A stretch of 64,000 nucleotides of DNA from Enterovibrio sp. JCM 19048. Lineage in GTDB: Bacteria > Pseudomonadota > Gammaproteobacteria > Enterobacterales > Vibrionaceae. The DNA lies in NCBI GenBank assembly GCA_001310415.1, contig BAXE01000016.1:42013-106012 (forward strand). Reading direction: 5' to 3'. Position 1 is the first letter of the stretch. Each line of letters opens with the position of its first letter. The notes below the pieces were generated by a model that had not been told where the DNA came from, searched no databases, and worked only from the letters and a program-made list of their open reading frames with translations. Positions 35,371 through 47,683 of the stretch are shown one piece after another. The position numbers were made by a program, and so were the translations under genes.

Positions 35371-36030
35371 ATGACGTTTAAAACCACCCCTAAAAAAGGC
35401 GCTAACTCGCCGACTTCAAAACAAACTTTTCGACGTGCTTCACGCCGACGCAGCGATAAACCTGCACGTCCAAAAGGCCCGACGAAAGTGATCATTTTCA
35501 ACAAGCCGTTTAACACGCTGACCCAGTTTACCGGTGAGCCCGGCGACTCTACCCTTGCGGATTTTATCCCGGTTAAGGATGTTTATCCGGCAGGTCGTCT
35601 GGATAAAGATAGTGAAGGATTGTTGGTTTTGACCAATGATGGCATTTTGCAGGCACGATTAACCCAGCCATCTTCCAAGTCCGCCAAGACCTATTGGGTA
35701 CAAGTAGAGGGTATTCCAAGTGATGAAGCTTTGCAGGCTCTGCGCGATGGCGTGGAACTGAATGATGGCTGGACTCTACCCGCGGGGATTGCAGTGATGG
35801 ACGCTCCCGACATCTGGGATCGTAACCCGCCAATCCGCCACCGCCCTTCAGTACCAACCACTTGGTTAGCGATCACCCTCACGGAGGGACGCAACCGTCA
35901 GGTTCGCCGTATGACAGCTGCTATAGGCCACCCAACTCTGCGTTTGGTGCGCTACCAGATGGCAAACTGGACAGTAGACGGCCTCAAACCCGGAGAATGG
36001 TGCGAAGTGCCTCCACCGCCACGTGGTTAA
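35371..36030 (+). CDS. rluE: 23S rRNA pseudouridine-2457 synthase RluE
   Basis: 219 residues, intact. RsuA/RluB-E family enzyme that modifies helix 89 of 23S rRNA. The catalytic Asp is in [20 protein letters not shown] near residue 77. [22 protein letters not shown] near 170 is the second family block. A basic N-terminal extension of about 35 residues ([17 protein letters not shown]) precedes the domain and there is no S4 domain, as in RluE. It is followed by mnmA, the E. coli-like order icd-rluE-(nudJ)-mnmA without nudJ. Confidence 0.95.
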   Translation: MTFKTTPKKGANSPTSKQTFRRASRRRSDKPARPKGPTKVIIFNKPFNTLTQFTGEPGDSTLADFIPVKDVYPAGRLDKDSEGLLVLTNDGILQARLTQPSSKSAKTYWVQVEGIPSDEALQALRDGVELNDGWTLPAGIAVMDAPDIWDRNPPIRHRPSVPTTWLAITLTEGRNRQVRRMTAAIGHPTLRLVRYQMANWTVDGLKPGEWCEVPPPPRG

Positions 36031-36072
36031 TACAGTTAAATTGTGACTCATATCCCATCTGTAACCGCGTAA

Positions 36073-37236
<1,164 letters not shown>

Positions 37237-37249
37237 GGAGCATTCATCT

Positions 37250-37855
37250 GTGGCTAATACTTTGTTTGATCGTACCATCGCGTTCGCAGGTATCTGTCAA
37301 TCCGTCAAACTGGTTCAGGAAGTTGCACGCAAAGGAAGTTGTGATTACGACGCACTCAGCGCCAGCTTGAACAGTATTATCCAAACTAATCCGGGCTCCA
37401 CCCTCGAGGTTTTCGGCAATGAAGAAAACCTCACCCTGGGCTCAATACGCTTATCAATGAATTGGATAACAGCCCGGGTGGCAGTGAGCTCACCCGTTAT
37501 CTGATCAACCTTCTGGCCCTAGAGCGCAAACTGTCCGGTCGCCGCGACAGCCTTGCACAGCTTGGCGATCGCATCGAGACCGTCCAGCGCCAGATCCAAC
37601 ACTTTGACCTGCTCGATGATCAAATGATCAGCAACCTTGCCAGCATCTATCTGGATACCATCAGCCCACTGGGCCCACGTATTCAGGTAACCGGTAACCC
37701 AGCCCAGCTTCAGCAAACCGGTGTACAGCACAAAGTGCGCGCCTTGCTGTTAGCGGGTATCCGCGGTGCCGTACTCTGGCGTCAAGTAGCGGTAAACGCC
37801 GACACCTCATTTTTGGTCGTAAACAAATGATTGAGCAGGCCAAAAATCATCTTAG
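37250..37855 (+). CDS. hflD: High-frequency-lysogenization protein HflD (frameshifted; end uncertain)
   Basis: About 202 residues if one base is restored near 37442, 37793 and 37846. Peripheral inner-membrane protein known in E. coli for antagonising lambda CII; its broader role is unclear. Family blocks: [20 protein letters not shown] near residue 10, [38 protein letters not shown] and [24 protein letters not shown] start follows AAGGAG. After the second repair the C-terminus reads [14 protein letters not shown]. The third repair, which places the stop at 37853-37855, is the least certain. Without it the frame runs into purB. Confidence 0.85.
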
Positions 37856-39262
<1,407 letters not shown>

Positions 39263-39273
39263 TCCCAAACAGC

Positions 39274-39311
39274 CTAAAAAGCCCGAATGCACCAGTATTC
39301 GGGCTTTTTTA
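39274..39311 (+). terminator. Terminator of purB
   Basis: An 8-bp stem (gcccgaat/attcgggc) with loop gcaccagt sits between an A-run and six T. Confidence 0.92.
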
Positions 39312-39361
39312 ATGCACCTCGTTTATACTCTCCCCCAATTTCAAGTAACCGCATTACCGAT

Positions 39362-40494
39362 ATGTATCAGTTAAATTTTGACCTGAACGACTTTCTGACC
39401 CGCTTCTGGCACAAAGAACCTGTCGTTATCAAAAACGGCTTTGTTGATTTCGAAGACCCAATCTCCCCTGACGAAGTGGCAGGTCTGGCGATGGAAGAAG
39501 AAATCGATTCCCGCTTTGTCACCAACCTAGATGGCAACTGGCAGGCGCAGCATGGCCCATTCGAAAGCTTCGATGACTTTCCTGACACCCATTCGCAACT
39601 GATTATCCAGGCGGCTAACCACTGGCACCCAGGGCCTCGCGCACTGGCTGAACCGTTCCGCGGCCTGCCAAACTGGTTATTTGATGATGTGATGATCTGC
39701 CTTTCAATGCCGGAAGGTGGTGTAGGCCCGCACATCGACCAATACGATGTGTTTATCTGTCAGGGTATGGGTAAGCGTCGTTGGCGTGTTGGCCCGCTGG
39801 GCGAATACAAAGATGCCAACCACCACACAGGTCTTCGTCAGATTGAAGGTTTCGAGCCTATGATCGACGAAATTCTGGAGCCGGGTGACATCCTCTACAT
39901 CCCGCCGGGTTACCCACATGAAGGCAACACTATTGATGTGTCCCTGAGCTACTCTGTGGGCTACCGCTCGCCGAAGAAACAAGAACTGTTGAACGGTTAC
40001 GCTGACTACATCATTGCGAATGACAAAGGTGACGTGCATTACCACAACCCTGAGCTTCAAACCCGCGATGAACACGGCATGATCCCAAAAGCGGAATACA
40101 ACGCGCTGAATGATATGCTGATGAAGCTTATCAATGATGAAGAAGCCAAAGCGCGCTGGATGGGTGAACAGTTGAGCTCATCCCGCCACGAGCTTGATAT
40201 CATGCCAGCAGATCCTCCATGGCAATCAGACGAGCTGCAGCAATTCCTGGCTGACGGTTTGTTCCTCGAGAAAGTGTCAGGCTTAAGGCGCTATACCACG
40301 AGAACAACCCGGGCATCGTTTTCATCAATGGTGAAACCATCGAACTGCCAGAGGGCTGCGAAACATTCGGCAAAGTGCTGTGTGACTTCGAAGACTTCTC
40401 TGTCGATGAACTGGGTCCACTGGCTAACAACCCTGCTGTTCTGGCGCTGCTGCTGGATCTTTGCAACCAAGGTTTGTGGTATCCACAGGCTTAA
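39362..40494 (+). CDS. roxA: 50S ribosomal protein uL16 arginine hydroxylase (RoxA/YcfD; frameshifted)
   Basis: About 377 residues after restoring one base near 40283. JmjC-fold Fe(II)/2-oxoglutarate oxygenase that hydroxylates an arginine in ribosomal protein uL16. The iron-binding pair HIDQYD is near residue 125 and the distal His is in PPGYPHEGNTIDVSLSYSVG near 187. The C-terminal winged-helix half resumes in the next frame (LKALYHENNPGIVFINGETI, LLDLCNQGLWYPQA). It is a single gene between two terminators. Confidence 0.94.
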
Positions 40495-40524
40495 TCGCCC
40501 GCAGTGTTGCAAAACCATAGATAA

Positions 40525-40556
40525 AACAAAGCCTTCCAATCGGAAGGCTTTTTTGT
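40525..40556. terminator. Bidirectional terminator between roxA and oppF
   Basis: A 7-bp stem (gccttcc/ggaaggc) with loop aatc has AAA before and six T after it. Confidence 0.9.
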
Positions 40557-40571
40557 AAGGTTAGCTTAGTT

Positions 40572-41566
40572 TTACAGCTGAACCTGCAGGCAAGACACCG
40601 CGTGGAGGTCTGTCCCCTCCAAGGTAGGCTTTTGCTTCGCACAGGCTTCTGTGGCAATCGGGCAGCGGGTGCGGAAAACACAGCCAGACGGCGGGTTCAT
40701 CGGAGAAGGCAACTCCCCTTCCAGCAACTGGATTTGCTTGTTACGTTCTTTGACAGGATCCGGCACCGGCACAGCCGACATCAAAGCCTTGGTGTAAGGG
40801 TGTTGTGGGTTATCAAACAGTTCCTTACCTTCAGCGAGCTCTACTGCATTACCCAGATACATCACCAGGACGCGGTCAGAAATGTGTTTCACCACAGACA
40901 GGTCATGAGCAATAAAGATAAGGCTCAGACCCATCTCTTTTTGAAGCTCTTTCAGCAGGTTAACTACCTGCGCTTGAATCGACACATCCAGCGCAGATAC
41001 CGGCTCATCACAAATCACCAGTTTCGGTTTCAGGATAAGTGCGCGGGCGATGCCGATACGCTGACACTGACCGCCGGAGAACTCGTGCGGATAGCGGTTA
41101 ATCACGTTTGGTAACAGGCCGACGCGCGTCATCATTTCCTGCACTCGCTGCTTCACTTCATCCTTGGACAACTCTGGATAGAAGGTTTGCAGTGGCTCAG
41201 CAATGATATCCCCGACGGTCATACGTGGGTTCAACGAGGCCAACGGATCCTGGAAAATCATCTGGATTTCTTTGCGTTTTTCGCGCAGCGCATTACCTTG
41301 CAGCCTGGTCAGATCCTGTCCCAGCCAGACAACCTGACCCTCCGTTGCCTGCACCAGGCCAATGACAGCACGGGCAAACGTAGACTTTCCACAGCCGGAC
41401 TCGCCCACCACACCCAGGTCTCACCTTCGTACAGCTTGATGTTAACGCCATCCACGGCTTTCAGTGTCGTAGGTTTTGCCCAAGGCCAGGCAGATTTGGC
41501 CGCAATATTGAAATGCACCTTCAGATCTTCAATATCCAGCAAGAGTTTTTTATCTATCACACCCAT
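40572..41566 (-). CDS. oppF: Oligopeptide ABC transporter ATP-binding protein OppF (frameshifted)
   Basis: About 331 residues after restoring one C near 41419 (ACCCTGG read as ACCTGG). ATPase of the peptide importer. Walker A GESGCGKSTFARAVIG follows the break, signature EFSGGQCQRIGIARALI is near residue 170 and Walker B LVICDEPVSALD near 193. The C-terminal region has the OppD/F-type cysteine cluster CVFRTRCPIATEAC near 300, a known Fe-S-like site in this family. Its ATG overlaps the oppD stop (TAATG), so it is translationally coupled. Confidence 0.94.
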
Positions 41567-42530
41567 TACCAAGCCTCCTGATCAGAAAAACACGCGCGTA
41601 ATCGGCCATCAGCAAACGGCGTTAGAATCGGCGATTCGCTACGACAGCGATCGCCCACTCGGTGGCAGCGATCCTGATAAGGACAGCCCGGCGGTAATTT
41701 CAGCAAGTTAGGTGGGTTACCCGGAATGGTTGGCAGCACTTCACCTTCCGTATCCAGACGTGGAATGGCTTTGAGTAGGCCTTCTGTATAGGGATGACTT
41801 GGCTTGTAGAATATCTCATCCACTTTGCCATATTCCATCGTGCGCCCTGCATACATCACCAGTACCTTGTCACAGGAACCGGCAACCACACCCAAGTCAT
41901 GGGTGATCATGATAATGGCGGTGTTGAACTCACTTTTCAGCTCATTCAAAAGCTCCATGATTTGCGCTTGAACCGTCACATCCAGTGCGGTCGTCGGTTC
42001 ATCGGCAATCAGCAATTTCGGACGGCAAAGCAGCGCCATCGCAATCATCACACGCTGACGCATACCGCCTGAGAATTCGTGCGGATACATAGTGATACGT
42101 TTGCGCGCTTCCGGAATTTTCACCGCTTCCAGCATGCGCACAGATTCTTCAAACGCTTCCGCTTTACCCATGCCTTTGTGCAGCATGAGCACCTCCATTA
42201 ACTGGTCGCTGACTTTCATAAACGGATTCAATGATGTCATTGGATCCTGGAAAATCATGGCAATTTGCTCGGCGCGGATTTTATTCAGTTCTTTCTCAGG
42301 CAAGTTCAGAATTTCCCTGCCTTCAAACAGGCGCTACCGGATACAACGCCGTTTTTCGCCAAAAGCCCCATGATAGAGAACACGGTCTGGCTTTTACCTG
42401 AACCTGACTCACCAACAATGCCGAGGGTTTCACCGCGGTCTAGGGAGAAATTCAGGTCGTTTACTGCGGTTACTGACCCATCCTGGGTCTTAAATTCTAC
42501 GCGCAGGTCTTTCACATCTAACAGGCTCAT
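41566..42530 (-). CDS. oppD: Oligopeptide ABC transporter ATP-binding protein OppD (frameshifted)
   Basis: About 321 residues after restoring one C near 42334. Second ATPase subunit. It begins [18 protein letters not shown]; Walker [17 protein letters not shown] is near residue 41, signature [17 protein letters not shown] near 157 and Walker [13 protein letters not shown] near 180. The cysteine-rich end [14 protein letters not shown] matches OppD/DppD. It sits 9 bases after oppC. Confidence 0.95.
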
Positions 42531-42539
42531 ACTTCCTCC

Positions 42540-43452
42540 TTATCGATCCTTCGGATCCAACGCATCACGCAGACCATCACCCACATAGTTAAAACACAGC
42601 AGTGTGGTGACCATAAACAGAGTCGGGAAGGCCAGCTGCCAAATCGCCAGCTCCATGGTTTGTGAGCCTTCCTGAAGCAGTGCGCCCCAGCTTGTCATTG
42701 GCTCCTGAACGCCCAGACCGAGGAAGCTCAGGAATGACTCAATCAGGATCATGGTTGGGATAAGCAAGGTTGAGTAAACCGCCACGATACCCAGTACATT
42801 CGGCACAATATGGCGGAGAATAATGTTGCGGGTACTGACACCACAAACATGGGCCGCTTCGATAAACTCCTTGTTACGTAGCTCAGGGTTTGGCCACGAA
42901 CGATACGTGCCATATCTAGCCAGGCAATCGCTCCGATGGCGACAAAGATCAGGAAGATGTTACGGCCAAAGAAAGTAACCAACACAATAACCAGGAACAT
43001 GAACGGGATAGCGTTCAGGATTTCCAGAATACGCATCATCACGCGGTCTGTACGTCCGCCAATGTAGCCAGACGTCGCACCGTAAATGGTACCGATAACA
43101 ACCGCCACCAGCGCGCCCATCAAGCCAACCATCAGTGAGATCTGGCCACCCATCAGGTACGGACGTAAATGTCACGCCCCAGAGCATCAGTGCCGAAAAT
43201 GTGCCCATCTTCAGCCAGCGATGGCGCCGCATGCATGGCATACCAGTCAGTGTCATCAAACGCATAAGTGGCAAACATCGGGCCAATCAGAACCCAGGCG
43301 GTAATACACAGCAGGATAAACAGGCTGGTCATCGCTGCTTTGTTGCGCATAAAACGGATGCGCGCATCTTGCCAAAGACTGCGGCCTTCAACTTCCAACT
43401 GAGCAGAGAAATTCTCGATCGCTTCGTTATTTTCTTCTCTTTTTAAAATCAT
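42540..43452 (-). CDS. oppC: Oligopeptide ABC transporter permease OppC (two frameshifts)
   Basis: About 304 residues after restoring one C near 43168 and one near 42885. Inner-membrane permease. Six membrane segments can be traced, and the N-terminal motif GTDALGRDIYVRTLMGG is split by the first break. The EAA loop is AAHVCGVSTRNIILRHIVPN (residues about 205-224). It ends GLRDALDPKDR, typical for the DppC/OppC family. Confidence 0.94.
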
Positions 43453-43462
43453 AATTCAAACC

Positions 43463-44386
43463 TCAATAACGAATCTTCGGATCCAGCCACGCAAGCAGAA
43501 TGTCTACGATGGCATTGAAGATGATAAACAGCGCACCAATCAGGATTGTGACTCCCAGAACCAGCGAGTAGTCGCGGTTGAATGCGGCGTTAACGAACAG
43601 TTTGCCGATGCCTGGCAGGCCAAAGATGGTCTCGATAACCACCGAACCTGTGATAATGCCGACAAATGCAGGCCCCATGTAAGACACCACAGGCAAGAGT
43701 GCCGGACGAAGTGCATGCTTCAAGACGATGTAACGCATGCTCAAGCCTTTCGCTTTGGCGGTTCGGATGAAGTTACTGTTCAAGGTTTCAATCATGCTGC
43801 CACGGGTAATACGGGCAAACGTTGCGATATAAAGGAATGACATCGCGATAATCGGCAGCACCATGTATTCCAGTGCACCGCCGTTCCAGCCACCAGCTGG
43901 TAACCAGCCAAAGCCGATAGAGAAGATGTATATCAGTACCGGGGCGAGTACAAAGGAGGGCAAAACAACCCCGAACATGGACGTGGACATAATGAGATAG
44001 TCCACCCAACTGTTTTGCCGCAGTGCCGCGATGGTGCCGATGGTGACACCAATAATGACGGTCACGATAAAGGCATAGAAGCCCACTTTGGCAGATACCG
44101 GCAACGCAGAGGCGATCAGCTCATTCACTGTGTAGTCTTTGTACTTGAATGAAGGGCCAAAATCGCCACGCAGTACCACATTTCCGAGATACGTGGTGTA
44201 TTGCTCAAACAATGGCTTATCCAAACCATATTTGGCTTCGATATTTTGCATGACCTCAGCAGGCAGTGTTTTTTCGGAAGAAAAGGGATTTCCGGGCGCG
44301 AAACGCATCAGGAAAAATGAAATCGTAATCAATACCAACAGGGTTGGTATCGCTTCCAGTGTACGAGTAAAAATCAATCTAAACAT
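43463..44386 (-). CDS. oppB: Oligopeptide ABC transporter permease OppB
   Basis: 307 residues, intact. Partner permease with six membrane segments. The N-terminal TM1 reads FRLIFTRTLEAIPTLLVLITI; the EAA loop RTAKAKGLSMRYIVLKHALRP lies over residues 207-227, and VVIETIFGLPGIGKLFVNAAF near 255. It follows oppA after a hairpin that probably lowers expression relative to the binding protein. Confidence 0.97.
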   Translation of the reverse strand: MFRLIFTRTLEAIPTLLVLITISFFLMRFAPGNPFSSEKTLPAEVMQNIEAKYGLDKPLFEQYTTYLGNVVLRGDFGPSFKYKDYTVNELIASALPVSAKVGFYAFIVTVIIGVTIGTIAALRQNSWVDYLIMSTSMFGVVLPSFVLAPVLIYIFSIGFGWLPAGGWNGGALEYMVLPIIAMSFLYIATFARITRGSMIETLNSNFIRTAKAKGLSMRYIVLKHALRPALLPVVSYMGPAFVGIITGSVVIETIFGLPGIGKLFVNAAFNRDYSLVLGVTILIGALFIIFNAIVDILLAWLDPKIRY

Positions 44387-44404
44387 AAAGCATCCTACTT
44401 ATGT

Positions 44405-44446
44405 TCGAAAAAACATGCGCCCGCAGTTGGGCCACAGGCGCATGGA
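44405..44446 (-). terminator. Attenuating terminator between oppA and oppB
   Basis: On the minus strand a 9-bp stem (catgcgccc-type arms, catgcgcc/gggcgcatg) with a 14-base loop is followed by six T, 15-20 bases past the oppA stop. This is a classic partial terminator giving more OppA than permease and ATPase. Confidence 0.8.
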
Positions 44447-44458
44447 AAAACCCTGTAA

Positions 44459-46099
44459 TTATTCTGCGATAATGTACATATCTTTGGTGTAGAGATTGTC
44501 TTGTGGGTTCTTCTCTGGGTAACCACCTACGTGTGTTGCAACCAGACGCGGCTGAACATACTGATAGATTGGTGCAATTGGCATATCCTTAGCCAGTTGC
44601 GCTTCTGCGATTGCGTAGTATTGGTTACGCTCTTCGTCGGTTTTCGCCACTTTAACCGCGTCATTCATGGCTTTGTCGAAGATTTCGCTTGAGTATTTCT
44701 GGTCGTTCGAACCATTTTCGGTCATCGCGATAGCCAGGAAGGTTGACGCTTCGTTGTAGTCTGCACACCAGCCTGCACGGCGAACATCAAAGTTGCCTTG
44801 CTTACTATTGTCCAGATACGTCTTCCACTCTTGGTTTTCCAGCGTTACGTTGACAAAACCACCCAGCGATTTTTTCCACATAGATTGGATTGCTACCGCA
44901 ATCTTCTTGTGGTTTTCGCTGGTGTTGTAAAGCAGGGTGAAGTCCAACGGGTTACCCGGGCCAAATCCTGCCTCTTCCAGCAGTTTCTTCGCTTCAGCAA
45001 TACGCTCTTTCTGCGTCATGTTTGCATAAGCAGGTTTTTCTGGCGCAAAACCGGTAATGCCGCTGTGAGTGAGCGCATAAGCGGGTTGCTGACCCTGACC
45101 CAGAATTGCTTTTGTTACGATATCGCGGTCAATAGTGTAAGACAGCGCTTTACGGACACGCACATCATTGAATGGCGCTTTCTGGTTGTTAAAGCCGTAG
45201 TAGTAAGTACACAGGTTTGGAGACACAACAACGTTGTCCGGGTACTCTTTTGACAGGCGACGGAACTGCTCATTGGGCACTTCATAAGTGATATCAATTT
45301 CGCCTGACAGGAAGCGGTTCATTTCCGCATTTTGGTTTTCGATTGGCAGGAAAGTAACCTGATCGATAACAGTATCTTTGTTATCCCAATAGTTAGGGTT
45401 ACGCGCCAAAACGATCTTCTCGTTCACGACCCAGTCAGCAAGCTGGTAAGCACCGTTACCGACAAAGTTGCCTGGCTTGGTCCACGCATCACCAAATTTC
45501 TCAACGGTTGCTTTGTGCACCGGATACATGGTGGTGTGTGCCAGCATCTTCACGAAATATGGCAGTGGAACTTCAGTCTCAATGACCAGTGTCTGGTCAT
45601 CGACAGCTTTCACAGCCAGATCGCTCACAGGTTTTTTCCCTGCAATAACGTCTTTCGCATTCTTCATCTTGGTGTATTCGATATACCAAGCGTAAGGCGA
45701 TGCAGTGGCCGGGTCAGCAGCACGTTTAAAGCTGTACTCGAAATCCTGCGCGGTTACCGGGTCACCGTTTGACCACTTCGCGTCTTTGCGGATTTTGAAC
45801 GTGAACGTTTGGTTATCGTCCGTGCTCCAGGATTCAGCCACACCCGGAATGGTGTTACCGAGCGCATCCTGGATAACCAAGCCTTCCATCAGATCACGCA
45901 AAACATGTGACTCAGGCACGCCTTCCACTTTGTGTGGGTCCAATGACGCCACTTCAGTACCATTACCGCGAACCAATTCTTGTTTTGGCGCGAGTTTCAC
46001 GCCGGCTGGTACTTCAGCTGCGGTTGAAGTGAAAGAGGTAGCCGCTACGGCCATACCCGCGCCGAGAAGCAGCGCCTGAGTGATTTTGTTCTTATACAT
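44459..46099 (-). CDS. oppA: Periplasmic oligopeptide-binding protein OppA
   Basis: 546 residues, intact. SBP_bac_5 family. Signal peptide MYKNKITQALLLGAGMAVAA, cleavage near TSTAAEVP. Family motifs: ELVRGNGTEVASLDPHKVEG near residue 42 (split), FKIRKDAKWSNGDPVTAQDF near 100 and GWCADYNEASTFLAI near 445. It captures peptides in the periplasm for OppBCDF. It is first in oppABCDF, which reads on the minus strand with short gaps. Confidence 0.97.
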   Translation of the reverse strand: MYKNKITQALLLGAGMAVAATSFTSTAAEVPAGVKLAPKQELVRGNGTEVASLDPHKVEGVPESHVLRDLMEGLVIQDALGNTIPGVAESWSTDDNQTFTFKIRKDAKWSNGDPVTAQDFEYSFKRAADPATASPYAWYIEYTKMKNAKDVIAGKKPVSDLAVKAVDDQTLVIETEVPLPYFVKMLAHTTMYPVHKATVEKFGDAWTKPGNFVGNGAYQLADWVVNEKIVLARNPNYWDNKDTVIDQVTFLPIENQNAEMNRFLSGEIDITYEVPNEQFRRLSKEYPDNVVVSPNLCTYYYGFNNQKAPFNDVRVRKALSYTIDRDIVTKAILGQGQQPAYALTHSGITGFAPEKPAYANMTQKERIAEAKKLLEEAGFGPGNPLDFTLLYNTSENHKKIAVAIQSMWKKSLGGFVNVTLENQEWKTYLDNSKQGNFDVRRAGWCADYNEASTFLAIAMTENGSNDQKYSSEIFDKAMNDAVKVAKTDEERNQYYAIAEAQLAKDMPIAPIYQYVQPRLVATHVGGYPEKNPQDNLYTKDMYIIAE

Positions 46100-46640
46100 G
46101 CAGATACTCCAATTTATCCTTCAGTTGCATCCATGACACTCTCCGCATCTACCAGAATGTGAAGCAAAAAAAGCTGCTTTTCTGCACAAAAGTAGAGGGA
46201 TTTACGGAGAATTGCTTGGAACCTTACCAAGCTCCAAAGTAATTTGCCACAAAATAGGCAAAAAAATCACATCCATCTAACATGTAAACCATAAGCAGCA
46301 CAATCATCCATTTAAATGCATCAAGATGAACACTTCATTCATACCTTGGCAAATACAAAGAGGAAAATTGTACGAATAGTTATTTTTGCGCCTTTTTTGA
46401 GCATTAATAACTAGTGTTATCGGTATAAATTGAGACATTATTCGAACAAACTTCACGTCTGCAGAATTCAAGAAAGCATAAAAATGCTCACAAAACGAAT
46501 AAATTGAATATTCAACAGGGGGAGCAATATGGTGGGCGGGGATCTTACTAAGATGATTTAAAAAGAAATTATTACTTGTTTACACTTAGTAAATAGATTT
46601 TTACTGCATATCCTCCCCTCTTAATGGTCGTTCCTGGGCA
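46100..46640. other. Intergenic region upstream of oppA
   Basis: About 540 AT-rich bases upstream of opp and downstream of the small 51-codon gene. It contains the opp promoter and long 5' leader, but I could not place either. No coding frame is credible. Confidence 0.4.
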
Positions 46641-46669
46641 CAAAAAAGCCAGCAATAAATGCTGGCTTA
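46640..46669 (-). terminator. Terminator of the small gene
   Basis: A 7-bp stem (agccagc/gctggct) with loop aataaat is followed on the minus strand by six T. Confidence 0.85.
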
Positions 46670-46694
46670 TGCGTTAACAAACAGTAATTAAAGA

Positions 46695-46850
46695 CTATTT
46701 CTGAGAATCCTGGAGAGGTAGAGGATCTTGGTTGCGTTTTTGCTCTTTACCTTCAACCAATGCGCCATCTTTACCCTGGCGGTAGTCATCCGGCAGCACT
46801 TCCTGAAGCATCTGCTTCATCTTTTTATTGCTGATACGTCTATGTCCCAT
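46695..46850 (-). CDS. Small basic hypothetical protein (51 residues)
   Basis: Reads MGHRRISNKKMKQMLQEVLP and ends NQDPLPLQDSQK. It is highly charged and hydrophilic, with no membrane segment. The ATG at 46850 has a perfect AGGAGG site seven bases upstream, and a terminator starts 26 bases after the stop. It is therefore a compact, credible gene of its own. I do not recognise the family. Its basic N-terminal half could bind nucleic acid, but that is a guess. It lies between opp and the chitinase region. Confidence 0.75.
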   Translation of the reverse strand: MGHRRISNKKMKQMLQEVLPDDYRQGKDGALVEGKEQKRNQDPLPLQDSQK

Positions 46851-47280
46851 CGTGATCCTCCTGATTGATTCATTCCACATGGCACACCAACTGCTCGTGC
46901 GCGCGCAGGTGATAGACATTACACCGCGCTGATTTCAGTGTAGCAAAACGTCACGACGCCCCCGCCCCAACTTTGACACAATGAGATCCTTCCCACATCT
47001 TGACCGCAGAAGTTCTCGGCCAAATCAAAGTCAGCAACCACTTGGAAATCAACCCTACTTCCTTGCAATTAGAAGGGTTTTAATAACAAGGAGGAATAAA
47101 AAAAATGCTGGTTAGAATTTATTCAAAATGGTTCCGAATGTGACACGAATCTGTTTGTGAAAGTCCTAATTTTTGCGCACTATATCTCTGTACCGATGTA
47201 AAGAAACGTTGTTTTGATCGGCACTGAGGTGCAACACAAACCCTTTACCAAACAAAATTTAAAAAGAGACGATCATCAAA
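46851..47280. other. Intergenic region
   Basis: 430 bases holding the ribosome site of the small minus-strand gene (46855-46862) and presumably promoters for it and for the small plus-strand unit. An AAGGAGGAA sequence near 47088 is not followed by a useful frame. Nothing else is recognised. Confidence 0.35.
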
Positions 47281-47391
47281 ATGAGACCTGCCGGTTCCCA
47301 TTCAAGACCTCTGTGCTCTCGCGTCCGACACGGCTTTATTCCTACTGCCAAGAAACAGGCAAACGAAGAAAAAGCAAAAGAAAGCCGCTGA
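47281..47391 (+). CDS. Candidate 36-residue small ORF
   Basis: Begins MRPAGSHSRPLCSRVRHGF and ends NEEKAKESR, strongly basic. A weak AGAGA site lies upstream and a strong terminator begins 20 bases after the stop. I know no family. It may be a small protein, or the unit may be a small RNA with an incidental frame. No experimental or comparative support is available here. Confidence 0.4.
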   Translation: MRPAGSHSRPLCSRVRHGFIPTAKKQANEEKAKESR

Positions 47392-47410
47392 AACACAGTA
47401 TTAACTGCTG

Positions 47411-47445
47411 AATAATAACCTCTCGAAAGAGAGGTTATTTTTTTG
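47411..47445 (+). terminator. Strong terminator with GNRA loop
   Basis: An 11-bp stem (aataacctctc/gagaggttatt) with GAAA loop and a T-run. No large gene lies upstream on the plus strand, so it implies a short transcript ending here. Confidence 0.9.
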
Positions 47446-47683
47446 CCTGTCACTTATTTTCCTTCACTGATAAACCCTTGCGATTTTGTGACGACCCGTT
47501 CAAAAAACAACCGCAATGTAACGGAAAGGTTAAATATTTTCCTCTCTCGCCTCTAAAACATTAGTCACTGATTTTGCGTAATTTACCTTTCCCAACAACT
47601 ATCGAACAAGAATCGACGGAGATCGGTTCCTATTCGCGCGTTGGATAGTTTATTCACGCAATAAATTTTCGAGGGATATTAAG

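Noticed and set aside
47214..47411. A 65-codon frame overlapping the small ORF
   Set aside because: No ribosome site, and the alternative ATG at 47281 fits the unit better.
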